Shown here: positions 40,858 to 50,586 of the stretch, one piece after another
Layout of the letters: the number at the start of each line of letters is the position of its first letter
Numbering within the stretch: position 1 is the first letter of the stretch
Source: Desulfobulbaceae bacterium
GTDB taxonomy: Bacteria > Desulfobacterota > Desulfobulbia > Desulfobulbales > Desulfocapsaceae
Length of the DNA: 64,000 nucleotides
Direction: 5' to 3'
Assembly (NCBI GenBank): GCA_009773475.1
Contig: WSXV01000004.1
Coordinates: 1-64,000 of the forward strand
Notes under the pieces: generated by a model
Told to the model about the DNA's origin: nothing
The model's input: the letters and a program-made list of their open reading frames with translations, nothing else
The model's database searches: none
Translations under genes and position numbers: made by a program

Positions 40858-41862
40858 TTACAACTCTTGCTTAATGAACTCCAGCTTCAGCAACAGCTCT
40901 TTTATCTCTTCAATGTTTAGCCGCCTTGTATTGTGTGAATTGTAATCTTCTATCTCCGAAATTTTTTCTTCTCCTTCGGTAAAATATTTTCCGTAATTGA
41001 GGTCCCTGTCATCCGGCGCTATCCGAAAATATCCACCCAGATCTTCAGCCTTGGCAAGCTCTTCACGGGTAAGAAGTGTCTCAAATAGTTTTTCACCGTG
41101 GCGGGTACCAATCACTCGAATTTCGTTATCGGCGTTAAAAAGTTCTCTCAGTGCCAGCGCCAAATCCTTAATGGTGGAAGCCGGTGCTTTTTGTACAAAG
41201 ATGTCACCTTGATGTGCGTTGCTAAAGGCATATAGCACTAGGTCTACAGCATCGTCAACGGACATGAGGAAACGGGTCATACTCGGGTCGGTAACCGTAA
41301 GTGGTTTACCCTCCTTAATCTGTTTGACAAACAACGGAATAACTGAACCCCTGGATGCCATAACGTTGCCATAACGAGTACCAGAAAATACGGTTTTATC
41401 TTCATTTGCCATTCGAGCTTTTGCCACCATAAGCTTTTCCATCATTGCCTTGGAAATACCCATGGCATTTATGGGATAGACTGCTTTATCAGTACTTAGG
41501 GTAATAACCTTCTTGACCCCTGTGGCTAAGGCAGCATTCAACACATTCTCAGTACCAAGGATATTTGTGCGAACAGCCTCCATTGGGTAAAATTCACAAG
41601 ATGGAACTTGCTTCAAGGCGGCGGCATGGAAAATGAAATCCACACCGTCCAATGCAGAATGGATGCTGTCATAAATACGGACATCACCGATATAGAATTT
41701 CACCTTGCTATTATTCAGCTCAATCCGCATATCCTCCTGTTTTTTTTCATCACGGCTGAAAACGCGAATCTCTTCGATACCTGTGTTAAGAAAACGTTGC
41801 AGAACAGCATTCCCGAACGAACCTGTGCCGCCGGTGATAAGAAGTGTTTTGCCATTGAACAT
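40858..41862 (-). CDS. fnlA: UDP-GlcNAc 4,6-dehydratase/5-epimerase FnlA/WbjB/CapE
   Basis: A 334-aa SDR enzyme that begins UDP-L-FucNAc synthesis. The Rossmann motif is TGGTGSFGNA and the inverting active site TDKAVYPINAMGISKAMMEK carries Met in place of the SDR tyrosine, as in CapE and PseB. The presence of fnlB and fnlC right after it picks CapE/FnlA over PseB. ATG 41862 (MFNGKTLLITGG) is preferred to the start four codons upstream. Confidence 0.92.
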   Translation of the reverse strand: MFNGKTLLITGGTGSFGNAVLQRFLNTGIEEIRVFSRDEKKQEDMRIELNNSKVKFYIGDVRIYDSIHSALDGVDFIFHAAALKQVPSCEFYPMEAVRTNILGTENVLNAALATGVKKVITLSTDKAVYPINAMGISKAMMEKLMVAKARMANEDKTVFSGTRYGNVMASRGSVIPLFVKQIKEGKPLTVTDPSMTRFLMSVDDAVDLVLYAFSNAHQGDIFVQKAPASTIKDLALALRELFNADNEIRVIGTRHGEKLFETLLTREELAKAEDLGGYFRIAPDDRDLNYGKYFTEGEEKISEIEDYNSHNTRRLNIEEIKELLLKLEFIKQEL

Positions 41863-41919
41863 AGCACTCTCCAATGAAAAGATTTGTATTATTTATCTTC
41901 TTGCCAATCAGAAGACAGA

Positions 41920-43083
41920 TTATTTTGACCAAACGCGTACGGTTTCGGCAATAAACGAGAAGGTGTCTTTAGCACAAAGTTCCCAAGAAAAATTATGTGC
42001 CGTAGCAAAGGCCTTAGAGGCAATCTGCTGACGAAGCTCCTGCTTTTCAAAAAGAGCACGTAATACATCTTCAATTGTATCTGAGCACTCCGGGTCAAAG
42101 TAGACTCCAGCTTCACCAAGTACTTCAGGCATAGGCCCACGGCTCGAACAGGCAATAGGAAGACCGGCCGCCATTGCTTCCAGAAGAATGTTTGGCAGAT
42201 TTTCACAACTGGATGCAAATACGAACGCATCCGCGTGCCGATATGCATCATGGAGAGAGTCAAACGATAGAGCACCTCGATAACGAAGGAAATTACCTCC
42301 GGGATCCAGTCTGTTTAATGTTTTTTCAAAACGTTTAAGAGCTGGCAGGTAAGCTGGCCCGATGAACTCGATCTCTACAGGGATCCCTTTGGATCTCATA
42401 GATGCAACCGCTTCAGCAACATGCCACTGATGCTTGTAGACATCTATTATTGAGACATACAGCAATTTGAAAGGTCGCAACTGTGAGTAATCCACAGGGG
42501 GCAATACTGATTTCGGTTCGTAAAAGAACCGCTTCTCGATACCATGAGGAATTACGGTACATCGTTTGCTGCTAATGCACAGCTCCTCAAAGATCTTGGT
42601 CCGAGCATACTCTGTAAGAAAGATAACAGCATCAGCGTTGGTAATCGATCGCCCCTGGCTTTGGCGCAACAATAGCATCTTAAGTCGCATTGGATTTATT
42701 AATAGACCAAATCGTTTAGACTCTTGTGGCTCAAACGGGAGGAGATTTTGGGACATGGTGATGCCGGGCAGATCCAGATGTCGGGGGAGCGTACCACCAG
42801 GTGAAAACAGAACGGAAGAACCGGTGCGAAGAAGACATCTGCGGAGCATATATTGCTGCCAAAAAAAACGTAACGGCAGGGACTTGTCCAATATCTTGAG
42901 ATGTATTTTCTCCAACCATTCCCGATCCGGCAGTCTGTCGAGAGTCTTTCTTCCGCTCCATACAAATATCTTCTCGAAGCCATGTGCTTTTGGGTCGGCT
43001 GCTGATAATAACTGCCCAAGGTGCGTCACTCCGCCACCGGCACGAATATTTGAGGCATCAATACCGAGACGTATTTTTTTCAT
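41920..43083 (-). CDS. GT4-family glycosyltransferase
   Basis: A 387-aa GT-B enzyme. The donor domain has VIPHGIEKRFF, a YVSIIDVYKHQWHV block, and ADAFVFASSCENLPNILLEA followed by MAAGLPIACSSRGPMPEVLG, the E-x7-E retaining motif. The N-terminus KIRLGIDASNIRAGGGVTHL is typical of such enzymes. Acceptor and sugar are unknown. ATG 43083 is chosen because it begins the conserved block; the frame to 43125 adds a non-conserved tail. It precedes fnlA by 57 nt. Confidence 0.85.
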   Translation of the reverse strand: MKKIRLGIDASNIRAGGGVTHLGQLLSAADPKAHGFEKIFVWSGRKTLDRLPDREWLEKIHLKILDKSLPLRFFWQQYMLRRCLLRTGSSVLFSPGGTLPRHLDLPGITMSQNLLPFEPQESKRFGLLINPMRLKMLLLRQSQGRSITNADAVIFLTEYARTKIFEELCISSKRCTVIPHGIEKRFFYEPKSVLPPVDYSQLRPFKLLYVSIIDVYKHQWHVAEAVASMRSKGIPVEIEFIGPAYLPALKRFEKTLNRLDPGGNFLRYRGALSFDSLHDAYRHADAFVFASSCENLPNILLEAMAAGLPIACSSRGPMPEVLGEAGVYFDPECSDTIEDVLRALFEKQELRQQIASKAFATAHNFSWELCAKDTFSFIAETVRVWSK

Positions 43084-43226
43084 ATGTGGGTATGTGTCCT
43101 GTTCGTTAACCGGAAAAACCTCCAAGCACTGGAAGTATTCGAATCTATAGAATTATCGTACTGTCATTGCCGAGCATAACAAAATGTGTGAACCCTGTTG
43201 AAATTAATGGAAGACGAGTGCATGAT

Positions 43227-44138
43227 TTATTTACCATGTGGCACCGTTGCGTCCTTGGCTTTCGAAAACATCACGGGGATGCCATTGCGAATCGGGAAGC
43301 TTAAGGCGCACTTATTGCAACGGATAGATTCCTGGCCAGACTCTAAGTCGGTGCTACGGCAGGCAGGGCATGCCAGCAACTCGCTCAACCGAATATTCCG
43401 GTTGCGAACCCTTTGCGAGAATATGGATCGCACCATCGACAATACCACCGCATTTATTCGTGCACGCAATCCCTGAGCAGGAATTTTATTAGTATTCACA
43501 GGTTCAAGCCAACTCGCATCGATTTCGGGATTGAGTACCTGAAATGAAATCCGATCTTTCCAATAATACCGAACATGAAAGGCGAATGGATGATGCGGAA
43601 TAGTTTCACCCGTTATAATTTTTTGAGCTTGCGTCTCGTATAACTCAACCAATTCTGAATCAACCTTCCAGAACGGTTTCTTTCTGATAATAAGAGTATT
43701 ATCTCGAGCTGTAATTTCCAGGCGATGGTCATGATAAGGATTCAACCGCTCCATTATCGCATCAGGCACTTCAATATAGCCTGCACGTGCAACACGCTGG
43801 AGCTCTAAAAGAAATGCTTCGGGATCCGAAGAGTGTTCAAGTACGTGTGAAGCTATTACAAAGTCAAACGCTTTATCACTAAATGGCAAGTGTTCAACTT
43901 CACCCAAAACGGTTGGTCGATCTGTCACTAATGGCGCCCAGTGCCTCTGTCGAGTTGCTTCAAAAGCATCTAAAAGAACATTTGCACGAAAATATGGATT
44001 TCCGCCCGAGCCAACTTCAAGTACCAGCGCGCTATGCTCAACCGGACAATAAAGTCTCCGCAAAGACCAAGCAAGACGTTCAAAACCGATTGTACGACAA
44101 AAACCCATCATCATTGATTCTTTGATACAGTTTTTCAA
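43227..44138 (-). CDS. SAM-dependent methyltransferase with C-terminal Trm112-like zinc ribbon
   Basis: A 303-aa protein. Residues about 35-180 are a class I methyltransferase core (VLEVGSGGNPYFRANVLLDA; later FDFVIASHVLEHSSDPEAFL). The last 50 residues form a Trm112/UPF0434-like zinc ribbon with CPACRS and CNKCALSFPIRNGIPVM. The target may be a sugar of the repeat unit. TTG 44138 overlaps the upstream stop (TTGA) and has a GAGG site; ATG 44114 is an alternative. Confidence 0.8.
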   Translation of the reverse strand: MKNCIKESMMMGFCRTIGFERLAWSLRRLYCPVEHSALVLEVGSGGNPYFRANVLLDAFEATRQRHWAPLVTDRPTVLGEVEHLPFSDKAFDFVIASHVLEHSSDPEAFLLELQRVARAGYIEVPDAIMERLNPYHDHRLEITARDNTLIIRKKPFWKVDSELVELYETQAQKIITGETIPHHPFAFHVRYYWKDRISFQVLNPEIDASWLEPVNTNKIPAQGLRARINAVVLSMVRSIFSQRVRNRNIRLSELLACPACRSTDLESGQESIRCNKCALSFPIRNGIPVMFSKAKDATVPHGK

Positions 44139-45217
44139 TTACTACCTCGAATTTCCTCTATCCAGCCAACAACCTGTTGCATCCGTGAGACGACATCATG
44201 TTTATCTTGGAGCAACCGCTTCTGCCCAGCGTTTGCAACGCTTATTCGTTTTTGTTCATTGTGCAGATAATAATCCAATTTTTCACCAAGTTCTTGGGGG
44301 GATCTGAAATAGTCCGTTTCCACACCGGCGGCAAACATGGAAGCGAGATCATCAGAATATTCGGAAAGCATGAGAGTTCCGCTAGCTGGGATTTCAAAAC
44401 AACGCCTTGTGTATGTATCCTGATTCAGCTTCGAAAGAAAACATAGTGCTACACGTGCACCACAAAGCGCACGATTGTAATCATCATTCCACATAGGATA
44501 TACCGGATTGATGTGACGTAAGATTGGCGATGACTCTAGGGCCTGTTTCCACCCTTCCGTATGGCCAAATATCCGTAGCCGCCATCCGCGGCGCACCACC
44601 TCTTCAAGACAGGCAAGCCGCATGTCCGGCTCATAATGCCCGGCAAAAACAACATCGGAGCTGAATTGTTCAAGCTCTTCATTTGACAGCCGCACGTACC
44701 GGTTACGTTCTGGGACATACCAAGATCGCAACAGTTCTGTCCGTTGGGCCCCGGCATTGGAAAAATCATTTAAATTGGCATGACGATATGCAAGAGCAAG
44801 ATCCAAAGCAGGTAATCCTGCGATAAAATGGCGCCATAGTCCAATCGTGTGACCGACTGTAAAGGGATTATCATTATTATACCCCACCAAAACGGTATCA
44901 GGTGCAACTTTACGCAGGGCATACAATGTCTTAGAAAAAATATGTGTACCGCGATAAACAAATACAACCTTTGGTTGATCCCTACGGACAATGTCTATCA
45001 GATCAGAGTTCAGTCGGGTAAGATTGGGGCCCCATAAATACTTGTTCTGTACCCTGCGCCATAAATGCACGACATGAGAGAAAATAGAACCTGTGGAAAA
45101 CGTAAAATACTTGTGCCAAGGGAAACGCTCCACACTGTGTCCCAATTCCACCAAAGCACGCGAAACAGCTTCTTCATGCAACTCGGAATGCCAATCTCCC
45201 ACGATAAGAATCTTCAT
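44135..45217 (-). CDS. CgeB-like glycosyltransferase
   Basis: A 360-aa GT-B protein of the CgeB type: an N-terminal domain opening MKILIVGDWHSELHEEAVS, and a C-terminal Glyco_trans_1_2 domain with ALCFLSKLNQDTYTRRCFEI, PASGTLMLSEYSDDLASMF and the LGEKLDYYLHNEQKR end. The family is named for a Bacillus spore protein; many members are surface-polysaccharide transferases. It overlaps both neighbours by 4 nt. Its sugar is unknown. Confidence 0.8.
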   Translation of the reverse strand: MKILIVGDWHSELHEEAVSRALVELGHSVERFPWHKYFTFSTGSIFSHVVHLWRRVQNKYLWGPNLTRLNSDLIDIVRRDQPKVVFVYRGTHIFSKTLYALRKVAPDTVLVGYNNDNPFTVGHTIGLWRHFIAGLPALDLALAYRHANLNDFSNAGAQRTELLRSWYVPERNRYVRLSNEELEQFSSDVVFAGHYEPDMRLACLEEVVRRGWRLRIFGHTEGWKQALESSPILRHINPVYPMWNDDYNRALCGARVALCFLSKLNQDTYTRRCFEIPASGTLMLSEYSDDLASMFAAGVETDYFRSPQELGEKLDYYLHNEQKRISVANAGQKRLLQDKHDVVSRMQQVVGWIEEIRGSN

Positions 45218-46263
45218 GGCTGGCCCGAATAGACTTGGCCAATTACTGGTGCACGGCCAAGGCGTTTTTTTATTTCAGCAATTAAATAATCGCAGTTCTG
45301 TTTACCAAAAATCAAGAGTCCTACTGCATACACATGGAACAAAGGAATCCGCCACAAACCAAGATCTGCTAAATCAAGCACATATTTCAGCAAGACACGT
45401 CGGGATTGATTCGCTTGAATGGATAAAACCGGATATGCATAGTTGCCAATATCACGTAATATTGGTTTGAGAAGCTCCAAATTTAACGTGTGTTGCAAAT
45501 CGGCAGCAATTAAGAGCATTCCCCTCATGAAGTACACTGAGGATTCCGGAGTCTGTTCTCGCGGCACAAACCTCCCCTGCTCTGCAACGCTGTTACCAAA
45601 ATCTGGGGTACCTCCCAAGCGATGATGCGAGAGAATTTGTGGAAGGTAGACGCCATTTTCGTACGCCAAGATCTGACCGACCAAGTGCTGCTGATAAAGA
45701 AGGGTCCCATCAAAACGATCCGTAGAGTGCCGTAAAGCACTTTCACGCCGAATTACCATCCCGGAAATAAACACACAACGGCGGAAAAAAGTCACAATGG
45801 TTTGTGGGCCTGCAGGAAAAAAACACTCATTATCGAAGTAACGGAATGTCTGCAACGACTTTTTGGGGTCTTCCACAAATGAATCGTAACTTCGGAGCAC
45901 CACACCCACATCAGGATGGGTCTGAACGGCAGTTGCAATTGTTGCCAATGCACCTTCAGCAAGCAAGTCATCATTACCCATAAAGAGAACGTACTCTCCA
46001 CTGGCCAGTTCAAACAAACGTCTCAGATTTCCGTCGTAGCCGCGGTTGACAGTGTTTTCGAAATATGTGACACGATCGGGGAACGCTGATGAATATCGCT
46101 CTGCAACAGCCCTAATCTGAGCACGTTCAGGTGATGAGTCTTCGCATATTACAACATCAAAATTCGTTCCCTGCTGAGACAAGATCGAATCAAGGAGTTC
46201 TGGGAGAAGTGCGGCTCGGTTATACGCCGGAATGCAGACGGAAATAAGTGGGACTGTGAGCAC
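45214..46263 (-). CDS. GT2-family glycosyltransferase
   Basis: A 349-aa GT-A enzyme with the N-terminal SVCIPAYNRAALLPELLDSI, VVICEDSSP and GEYVLFMGNDDLLAEGAL, where NDD stands for the DxD metal site. GTG 46263 follows the asnB stop by one base and has a GGAG site 8 nt upstream; the ATG at 46302 would force a 38-nt overlap. There are no clear membrane segments at the end. Its donor sugar is unknown. Confidence 0.85.
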   Translation of the reverse strand: MLTVPLISVCIPAYNRAALLPELLDSILSQQGTNFDVVICEDSSPERAQIRAVAERYSSAFPDRVTYFENTVNRGYDGNLRRLFELASGEYVLFMGNDDLLAEGALATIATAVQTHPDVGVVLRSYDSFVEDPKKSLQTFRYFDNECFFPAGPQTIVTFFRRCVFISGMVIRRESALRHSTDRFDGTLLYQQHLVGQILAYENGVYLPQILSHHRLGGTPDFGNSVAEQGRFVPREQTPESSVYFMRGMLLIAADLQHTLNLELLKPILRDIGNYAYPVLSIQANQSRRVLLKYVLDLADLGLWRIPLFHVYAVGLLIFGKQNCDYLIAEIKKRLGRAPVIGQVYSGQP

Positions 46264-46264
46264 T

Positions 46265-48133
46265 TTAAAAACTCCAACCAAGATTTTTTGAGGCCAATGC
46301 AAGCATCAGTAATGCAAAGAGACGTCCGCCGTTTGCACGACCAGCTGCATGGCCAGTAAGCAATGAATCGATTTCACGCTGATTAATGCAGGAGGGTAGA
46401 TACTGCCTTACGCGCCTGACCTCTTCCCCTCCGGAAACACGTAACCATTCATTAAGTGGTATTGAAAACCCCTGTTTACGATCCAGATCCAGCTCGGGTG
46501 GTAACATCTTTCGTGCCAGCCGTTTTTGCAGCCTGCGCGATATGTTTCCTTGGACCTTCCATTCGGAGGGGATCTTTGCAAAGGCAAACTCCACCATCCG
46601 CACATCAAGTAATGGTGCCCGTAACTCAAGACTGACGGCCATACTGGTACGATCAACTTTGACCAGAAAATCGTCGGGCAAAATACTGCCAAAGTGAGTT
46701 CTTGTCATACTGTTAATCGGATTTGCACCGGCTTTAAATAGTGACAATTTCCGCAGTTCAGGCGCATCATATAAGCTCCCCAGTGCTGACAAGCACTCTT
46801 TGTCAAGAATACGATCCCGTAATCCCGTATCAAAGTAGGGCGTTCCCCATACTATTGATTGAAACGGTCCACAGCGTAACGCAGCAATACGGTTTCGTCC
46901 CGGAACACCCGCAGGTAGTTGGCGAGCAAGAGCGGAGGCTGCTTTAAAAATATGCCCGGGTACCCAACTTAAGAGTTGCATATCCCGAACCGCACGAAGA
47001 TAGTCCGAATACCCTCCAAACAACTCGTCGCCCCCGTCACCGCCCAAAGCAACCTTGACATGTTGCGCTGTCAGACGGGATACCAAAAACGAAGGAATAA
47101 TTGACGAGTCAGCCAAAGGTTCGTCAATATACTGTGCAAATTCATCAAGAGTCGACAGAGAGGGTGTTGGCAATTCGAGCACGTGATGCTCAGTTGAGAA
47201 ATGCCGCGCGACAATGTTAGCATACGTTGACTCATCGTAACGAGTGCCTGGAAACGAAATGGTGAAAGTTTTGATCGGTTCACTCGAAGCACCGGCAGCA
47301 CATGCTGCAACAAGGCTTGAATCGAGCCCCCCAGAGAGCAAAACTCCTATCGGCACATCGCTGCGCAAACGCAGAAGTACCGAATCCTGCAGAAGAGCTT
47401 CTGCCGTATGCACTAGCTCTTCAACTTCAACACCTGCATCAGGGGCATAGTCCGGCAAAGACCAGTAACGCCAGATATGGCATGTACCGTTATCAAGAAC
47501 ATACTCGCCAGCATGGGCTGGCGGCAGTTTTGCTATACCCTTGGCTATGCACAGTTCGGCCGGGACATAGCCAAGTGCCAGATAATGATTTAATGCAAAC
47601 AGATCCACCCCTTCACGTGCATCAAGCGCCTTGAGTTCGGACGCAAAGGAAAATCCAGCAACATCATGCTGGTAATAGAACGGTTTCTTTCCTACCCGAT
47701 CACGTGCAAAAAAAAGACGTTGAGGATCAGAGGGTGTCCCACGATCGTAAATTACAAATGAGAACATGCCGTTGAATCGTAACAGGCAGTGCTCTCCCCA
47801 GAACATAAAGGCCTCAAGGACAACCTCGGTATCTCCAGTACCGAGGAACTGTATTCCTTCACGTACCAGCTCCGAACGAAGCTCAAGGTAATTGTATACT
47901 TCCCCGTTGAATACAATTACATATCGGCCGCACCGACTTTGCATCGGTTGGTTACCCGTTGTTGACAAGTCAAGAATGGAAAGACGCCTGTGCCCCAGAA
48001 CAACCCGACCGTCATGACTCGACCAAAGTCCGGCATCATCTGGACCGCGATGGGCTAAACGGTCACGCATTGCAGTGACCAGTCTGCAATCAGTTTGGGT
48101 ATTACGTCCTACCTTGCCGACGATACCGCACAT
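46265..48133 (-). CDS. asnB: glutamine-hydrolysing asparagine synthetase-type amidotransferase
   Basis: A 622-aa AsnB-type enzyme. The N-terminal glutaminase uses Cys2 (MCGIVGKVG) and includes RGPDDAG and FNGEVYNY; the synthetase domain has the PP-loop LLSGGLDSSLVAACA and GDGGDELFGGYSDY. ATG 48133 exposes Cys2 after Met removal; the frame to 48184 would bury it. Inside an O-antigen cluster such genes (WbpS-like) are thought to amidate uronic acids rather than make asparagine. No uronic acid dehydrogenase is seen here, so that role is tentative. Confidence 0.92.
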   Translation of the reverse strand: MCGIVGKVGRNTQTDCRLVTAMRDRLAHRGPDDAGLWSSHDGRVVLGHRRLSILDLSTTGNQPMQSRCGRYVIVFNGEVYNYLELRSELVREGIQFLGTGDTEVVLEAFMFWGEHCLLRFNGMFSFVIYDRGTPSDPQRLFFARDRVGKKPFYYQHDVAGFSFASELKALDAREGVDLFALNHYLALGYVPAELCIAKGIAKLPPAHAGEYVLDNGTCHIWRYWSLPDYAPDAGVEVEELVHTAEALLQDSVLLRLRSDVPIGVLLSGGLDSSLVAACAAGASSEPIKTFTISFPGTRYDESTYANIVARHFSTEHHVLELPTPSLSTLDEFAQYIDEPLADSSIIPSFLVSRLTAQHVKVALGGDGGDELFGGYSDYLRAVRDMQLLSWVPGHIFKAASALARQLPAGVPGRNRIAALRCGPFQSIVWGTPYFDTGLRDRILDKECLSALGSLYDAPELRKLSLFKAGANPINSMTRTHFGSILPDDFLVKVDRTSMAVSLELRAPLLDVRMVEFAFAKIPSEWKVQGNISRRLQKRLARKMLPPELDLDRKQGFSIPLNEWLRVSGGEEVRRVRQYLPSCINQREIDSLLTGHAAGRANGGRLFALLMLALASKNLGWSF

Positions 48134-48135
48134 AA

Positions 48136-49326
48136 TCAGCTGCCACCCAATAGAGAGAACAGATTCGAAAAGCGGTGATCCCAAGTATGCTCACTTAGTG
48201 CCCGGATTCTGCCGGCACGAGCAATTTCTTCCCGCTTCTCATCATGGGCGAGATAGTACTTAACTTTAGAGATACAATCATCAATGTCTCTGTAGGTATC
48301 GATCTCCTGGCCTACAGCAAAAAGATCGTGCAAGTCTTTGTTATCATTCGTAAGATACATGCTTCCTGACATTGGTCCATCAAAATCACGTAGCTTTAAA
48401 GCATAGAAATCATCGCAATATCCAATCGTTCCCACGCCTAGAATAATTTTTGACTGGGCAAAAAGTCGAGGAACTTCTGCGACACCGATACGACCTTCCT
48501 CCCAGCCTGAACCATATGTGGAAACTCGGACACCAGCCTTCCGCAGAGCCTTGACAAGCTTTTCACGGATTCCATACCGGGCGCCGACAAAGCTTATATC
48601 ATGGATTTTCGGCAGCTCCGGCATCGGGCAAAAAATATCAGGGTCACTCGCTTCAGGAAAAAACAATGCCGGACATCCTTCCTTCTCGTACCATTCAACA
48701 CACTCGGGCGCTGCTGTCAAAACCAAGTCTATATAAGGGATAAGCGCACGTGTTCCAGTCCCGTAGCCATCAACTCGACCTCCCCAGTACTGGTGACGGT
48801 CATCCATTGAAATATTAATAACTGTCAGCCCCCAGCGTTCTCGAGCATTCCTGAAGACCATGGGGTCGATCAGGTTTGGCCATGTCTGTGTTAGCACTAC
48901 GTCTGGCACCCATCCGGCATGTGCAAAGTCATCAAGAAGTTCCCATAAACGAGCTGCATTGGCTGCTGCCCTGACCGATGGCTCACGCGAATCATTATGC
49001 CCGTAATCTCCAGCAGCATTTGTAAACCAGCGAGTATCAGCGTGCCTGCAAACTGACTGGAGTAATCCGCTCTTGTCCTGATATTCATCCGTACCAACAA
49101 AAAAGACCCGTACCGGATCCGATGCGGCTATGTGTTTACCTGCTCTCATAGTAGCTAAAAGCTCATCGTGAGATTTCGACATAGCAAGCCGCGAGTAATA
49201 GCCACACGTCTGCTGATATTCGGCCAGTACCTGCCTAGCTTTAAGTTTATTATTGACAAATACAGCTGCGGGTACCTTCTTCAAGAATCCCTGAAGCCAT
49301 GATATAATGCCACTATCCAGTTTCAT
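48136..49326 (-). CDS. CgeB-like glycosyltransferase (second copy)
   Basis: A 396-aa protein of the same broad type as 44135-45217. It includes FFVGTDEYQDKSGLLQSV, VLTQTWPNLIDPMVF, a middle FVGARYGIREKLVKAL and the C-terminal RDFDGPMSGSMYLTNDNKDL with YYLAHDEKREEIARAG. ATG 49326 overlaps the upstream stop (ATGA), which fixes the start. The two CgeB-like genes flank asnB and the GT2 gene. They are not close duplicates in sequence. Confidence 0.78.
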   Translation of the reverse strand: MKLDSGIISWLQGFLKKVPAAVFVNNKLKARQVLAEYQQTCGYYSRLAMSKSHDELLATMRAGKHIAASDPVRVFFVGTDEYQDKSGLLQSVCRHADTRWFTNAAGDYGHNDSREPSVRAAANAARLWELLDDFAHAGWVPDVVLTQTWPNLIDPMVFRNARERWGLTVINISMDDRHQYWGGRVDGYGTGTRALIPYIDLVLTAAPECVEWYEKEGCPALFFPEASDPDIFCPMPELPKIHDISFVGARYGIREKLVKALRKAGVRVSTYGSGWEEGRIGVAEVPRLFAQSKIILGVGTIGYCDDFYALKLRDFDGPMSGSMYLTNDNKDLHDLFAVGQEIDTYRDIDDCISKVKYYLAHDEKREEIARAGRIRALSEHTWDHRFSNLFSLLGGS

Positions 49327-50555
49327 TCGTGCCAGCGTTCTATGGCTGAAAAATAAAGGCACTCATATCTGGATGCCAATGATTTCCATGAAAAATTTGC
49401 ATTAATCAATTTGGCCGCAGCGCGACCTAACTGCTCACATTTCTCCTGATCCAGCAGTAGTTGTGTTACAGCTCCTGCAATTGCTGATGGGGTTTCAACA
49501 ATGACACAATGAGTCTCGCTTTGCACAAAGTCACTTATCCCTTCAAACGCTGCCTGCGTACCCACAACAGCGGCACCGCATGCCATCGCCTGTAGTGCTC
49601 TTGTCTTAACACCAGTTCCTGATTTGTCGGGCAGTACCACAACATCCACAGAACGAATCAATTCGTTGAGATCATCAACCCAGGACAAGACTTTAATACG
49701 GTTATTTCTGGCAAGAGGATGACCCGTAATAGCCTTCTGAGTACCCTTCCCATGCAACTGAATGTTTAACCTGTCAAACTGTTTTAACAATTCTGGTGCA
49801 GCCTCATTCAAAAAATCTATCAGCCCGGCAGAAACATGTTGCAAGTTGGATTCTCCTAGCACAAGAACCACCTCCCCGGCCAAACTGTTCCTTCTTGGTG
49901 GATGTGCGGCCACAACACCTGCAATACCTAATGGAATATATTCCACACAACCAACTGGAAGGTTTGCATTCAGATATTCAGCATCATGTTTTGAAACCAC
50001 ATGAATCTTTGAAAAAGATCCATAATTCCGTTTCTCATATCGTTCAAGCAATTTTGCAGCAATTATTAATTTAAGCTTTTGCCAGGGTGTTATTGCAGAT
50101 TCTAATCTTCGGTAACTACAAAGTGAAGTTGCATCATTTGGAGAGTGCACGGCAGGAATAGTTGGTAGGAATCTTTGGAACTGGGCCATATTTATAATGT
50201 CATAATGCACAACATCATATTTTTTTCTTTCAGTTGCATGGATTATATTCGCCAGAAACGCTTGGCTCTGGAATCTTGCGAAAGATGGTGGGAGCATCTG
50301 CAACAAATTCAAAGCAGATCGAATAGATCGAACAAGTCCGTTCTCCATCGAAACTGCTGCCAAAAAATTTACATGAGGCAATGCTTTTTGAGTAGCTTCA
50401 AGTTGTCCCTGGCCCTCTGAATAAAAGCTGATTACGTCACATGAATGATGCTCAGACAGCATTTCAAGCAAATAAAAGGTCTTCTGCCGCATTCCGTCAC
50501 TTATTGGATATGGTAGATCTGGCAGCAAAAATAATATATTGAGATGTGGTCTCAT
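49323..50555 (-). CDS. GT4-family glycosyltransferase
   Basis: A 410-aa GT-B enzyme with an N-terminal NILFLLPDLPYPISDGMRQ block and the C-terminal VDVVVLPDKSGTGVKTRALQ, AMACGAAVVGTQAAFEGI. The layout resembles the sugar transferase/PEP-CTERM-associated group but no further assignment is safe. ATG 50555 has a GGAAG site 8 nt upstream; the ATG at 50576 is an alternative. It follows the polymerase-like gene by about 30 nt. Confidence 0.83.
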   Translation of the reverse strand: MRPHLNILFLLPDLPYPISDGMRQKTFYLLEMLSEHHSCDVISFYSEGQGQLEATQKALPHVNFLAAVSMENGLVRSIRSALNLLQMLPPSFARFQSQAFLANIIHATERKKYDVVHYDIINMAQFQRFLPTIPAVHSPNDATSLCSYRRLESAITPWQKLKLIIAAKLLERYEKRNYGSFSKIHVVSKHDAEYLNANLPVGCVEYIPLGIAGVVAAHPPRRNSLAGEVVLVLGESNLQHVSAGLIDFLNEAAPELLKQFDRLNIQLHGKGTQKAITGHPLARNNRIKVLSWVDDLNELIRSVDVVVLPDKSGTGVKTRALQAMACGAAVVGTQAAFEGISDFVQSETHCVIVETPSAIAGAVTQLLLDQEKCEQLGRAAAKLINANFSWKSLASRYECLYFSAIERWHE

Positions 50556-50586
50556 ATATTGAGCTTCCAATCCCATGACAATAATT

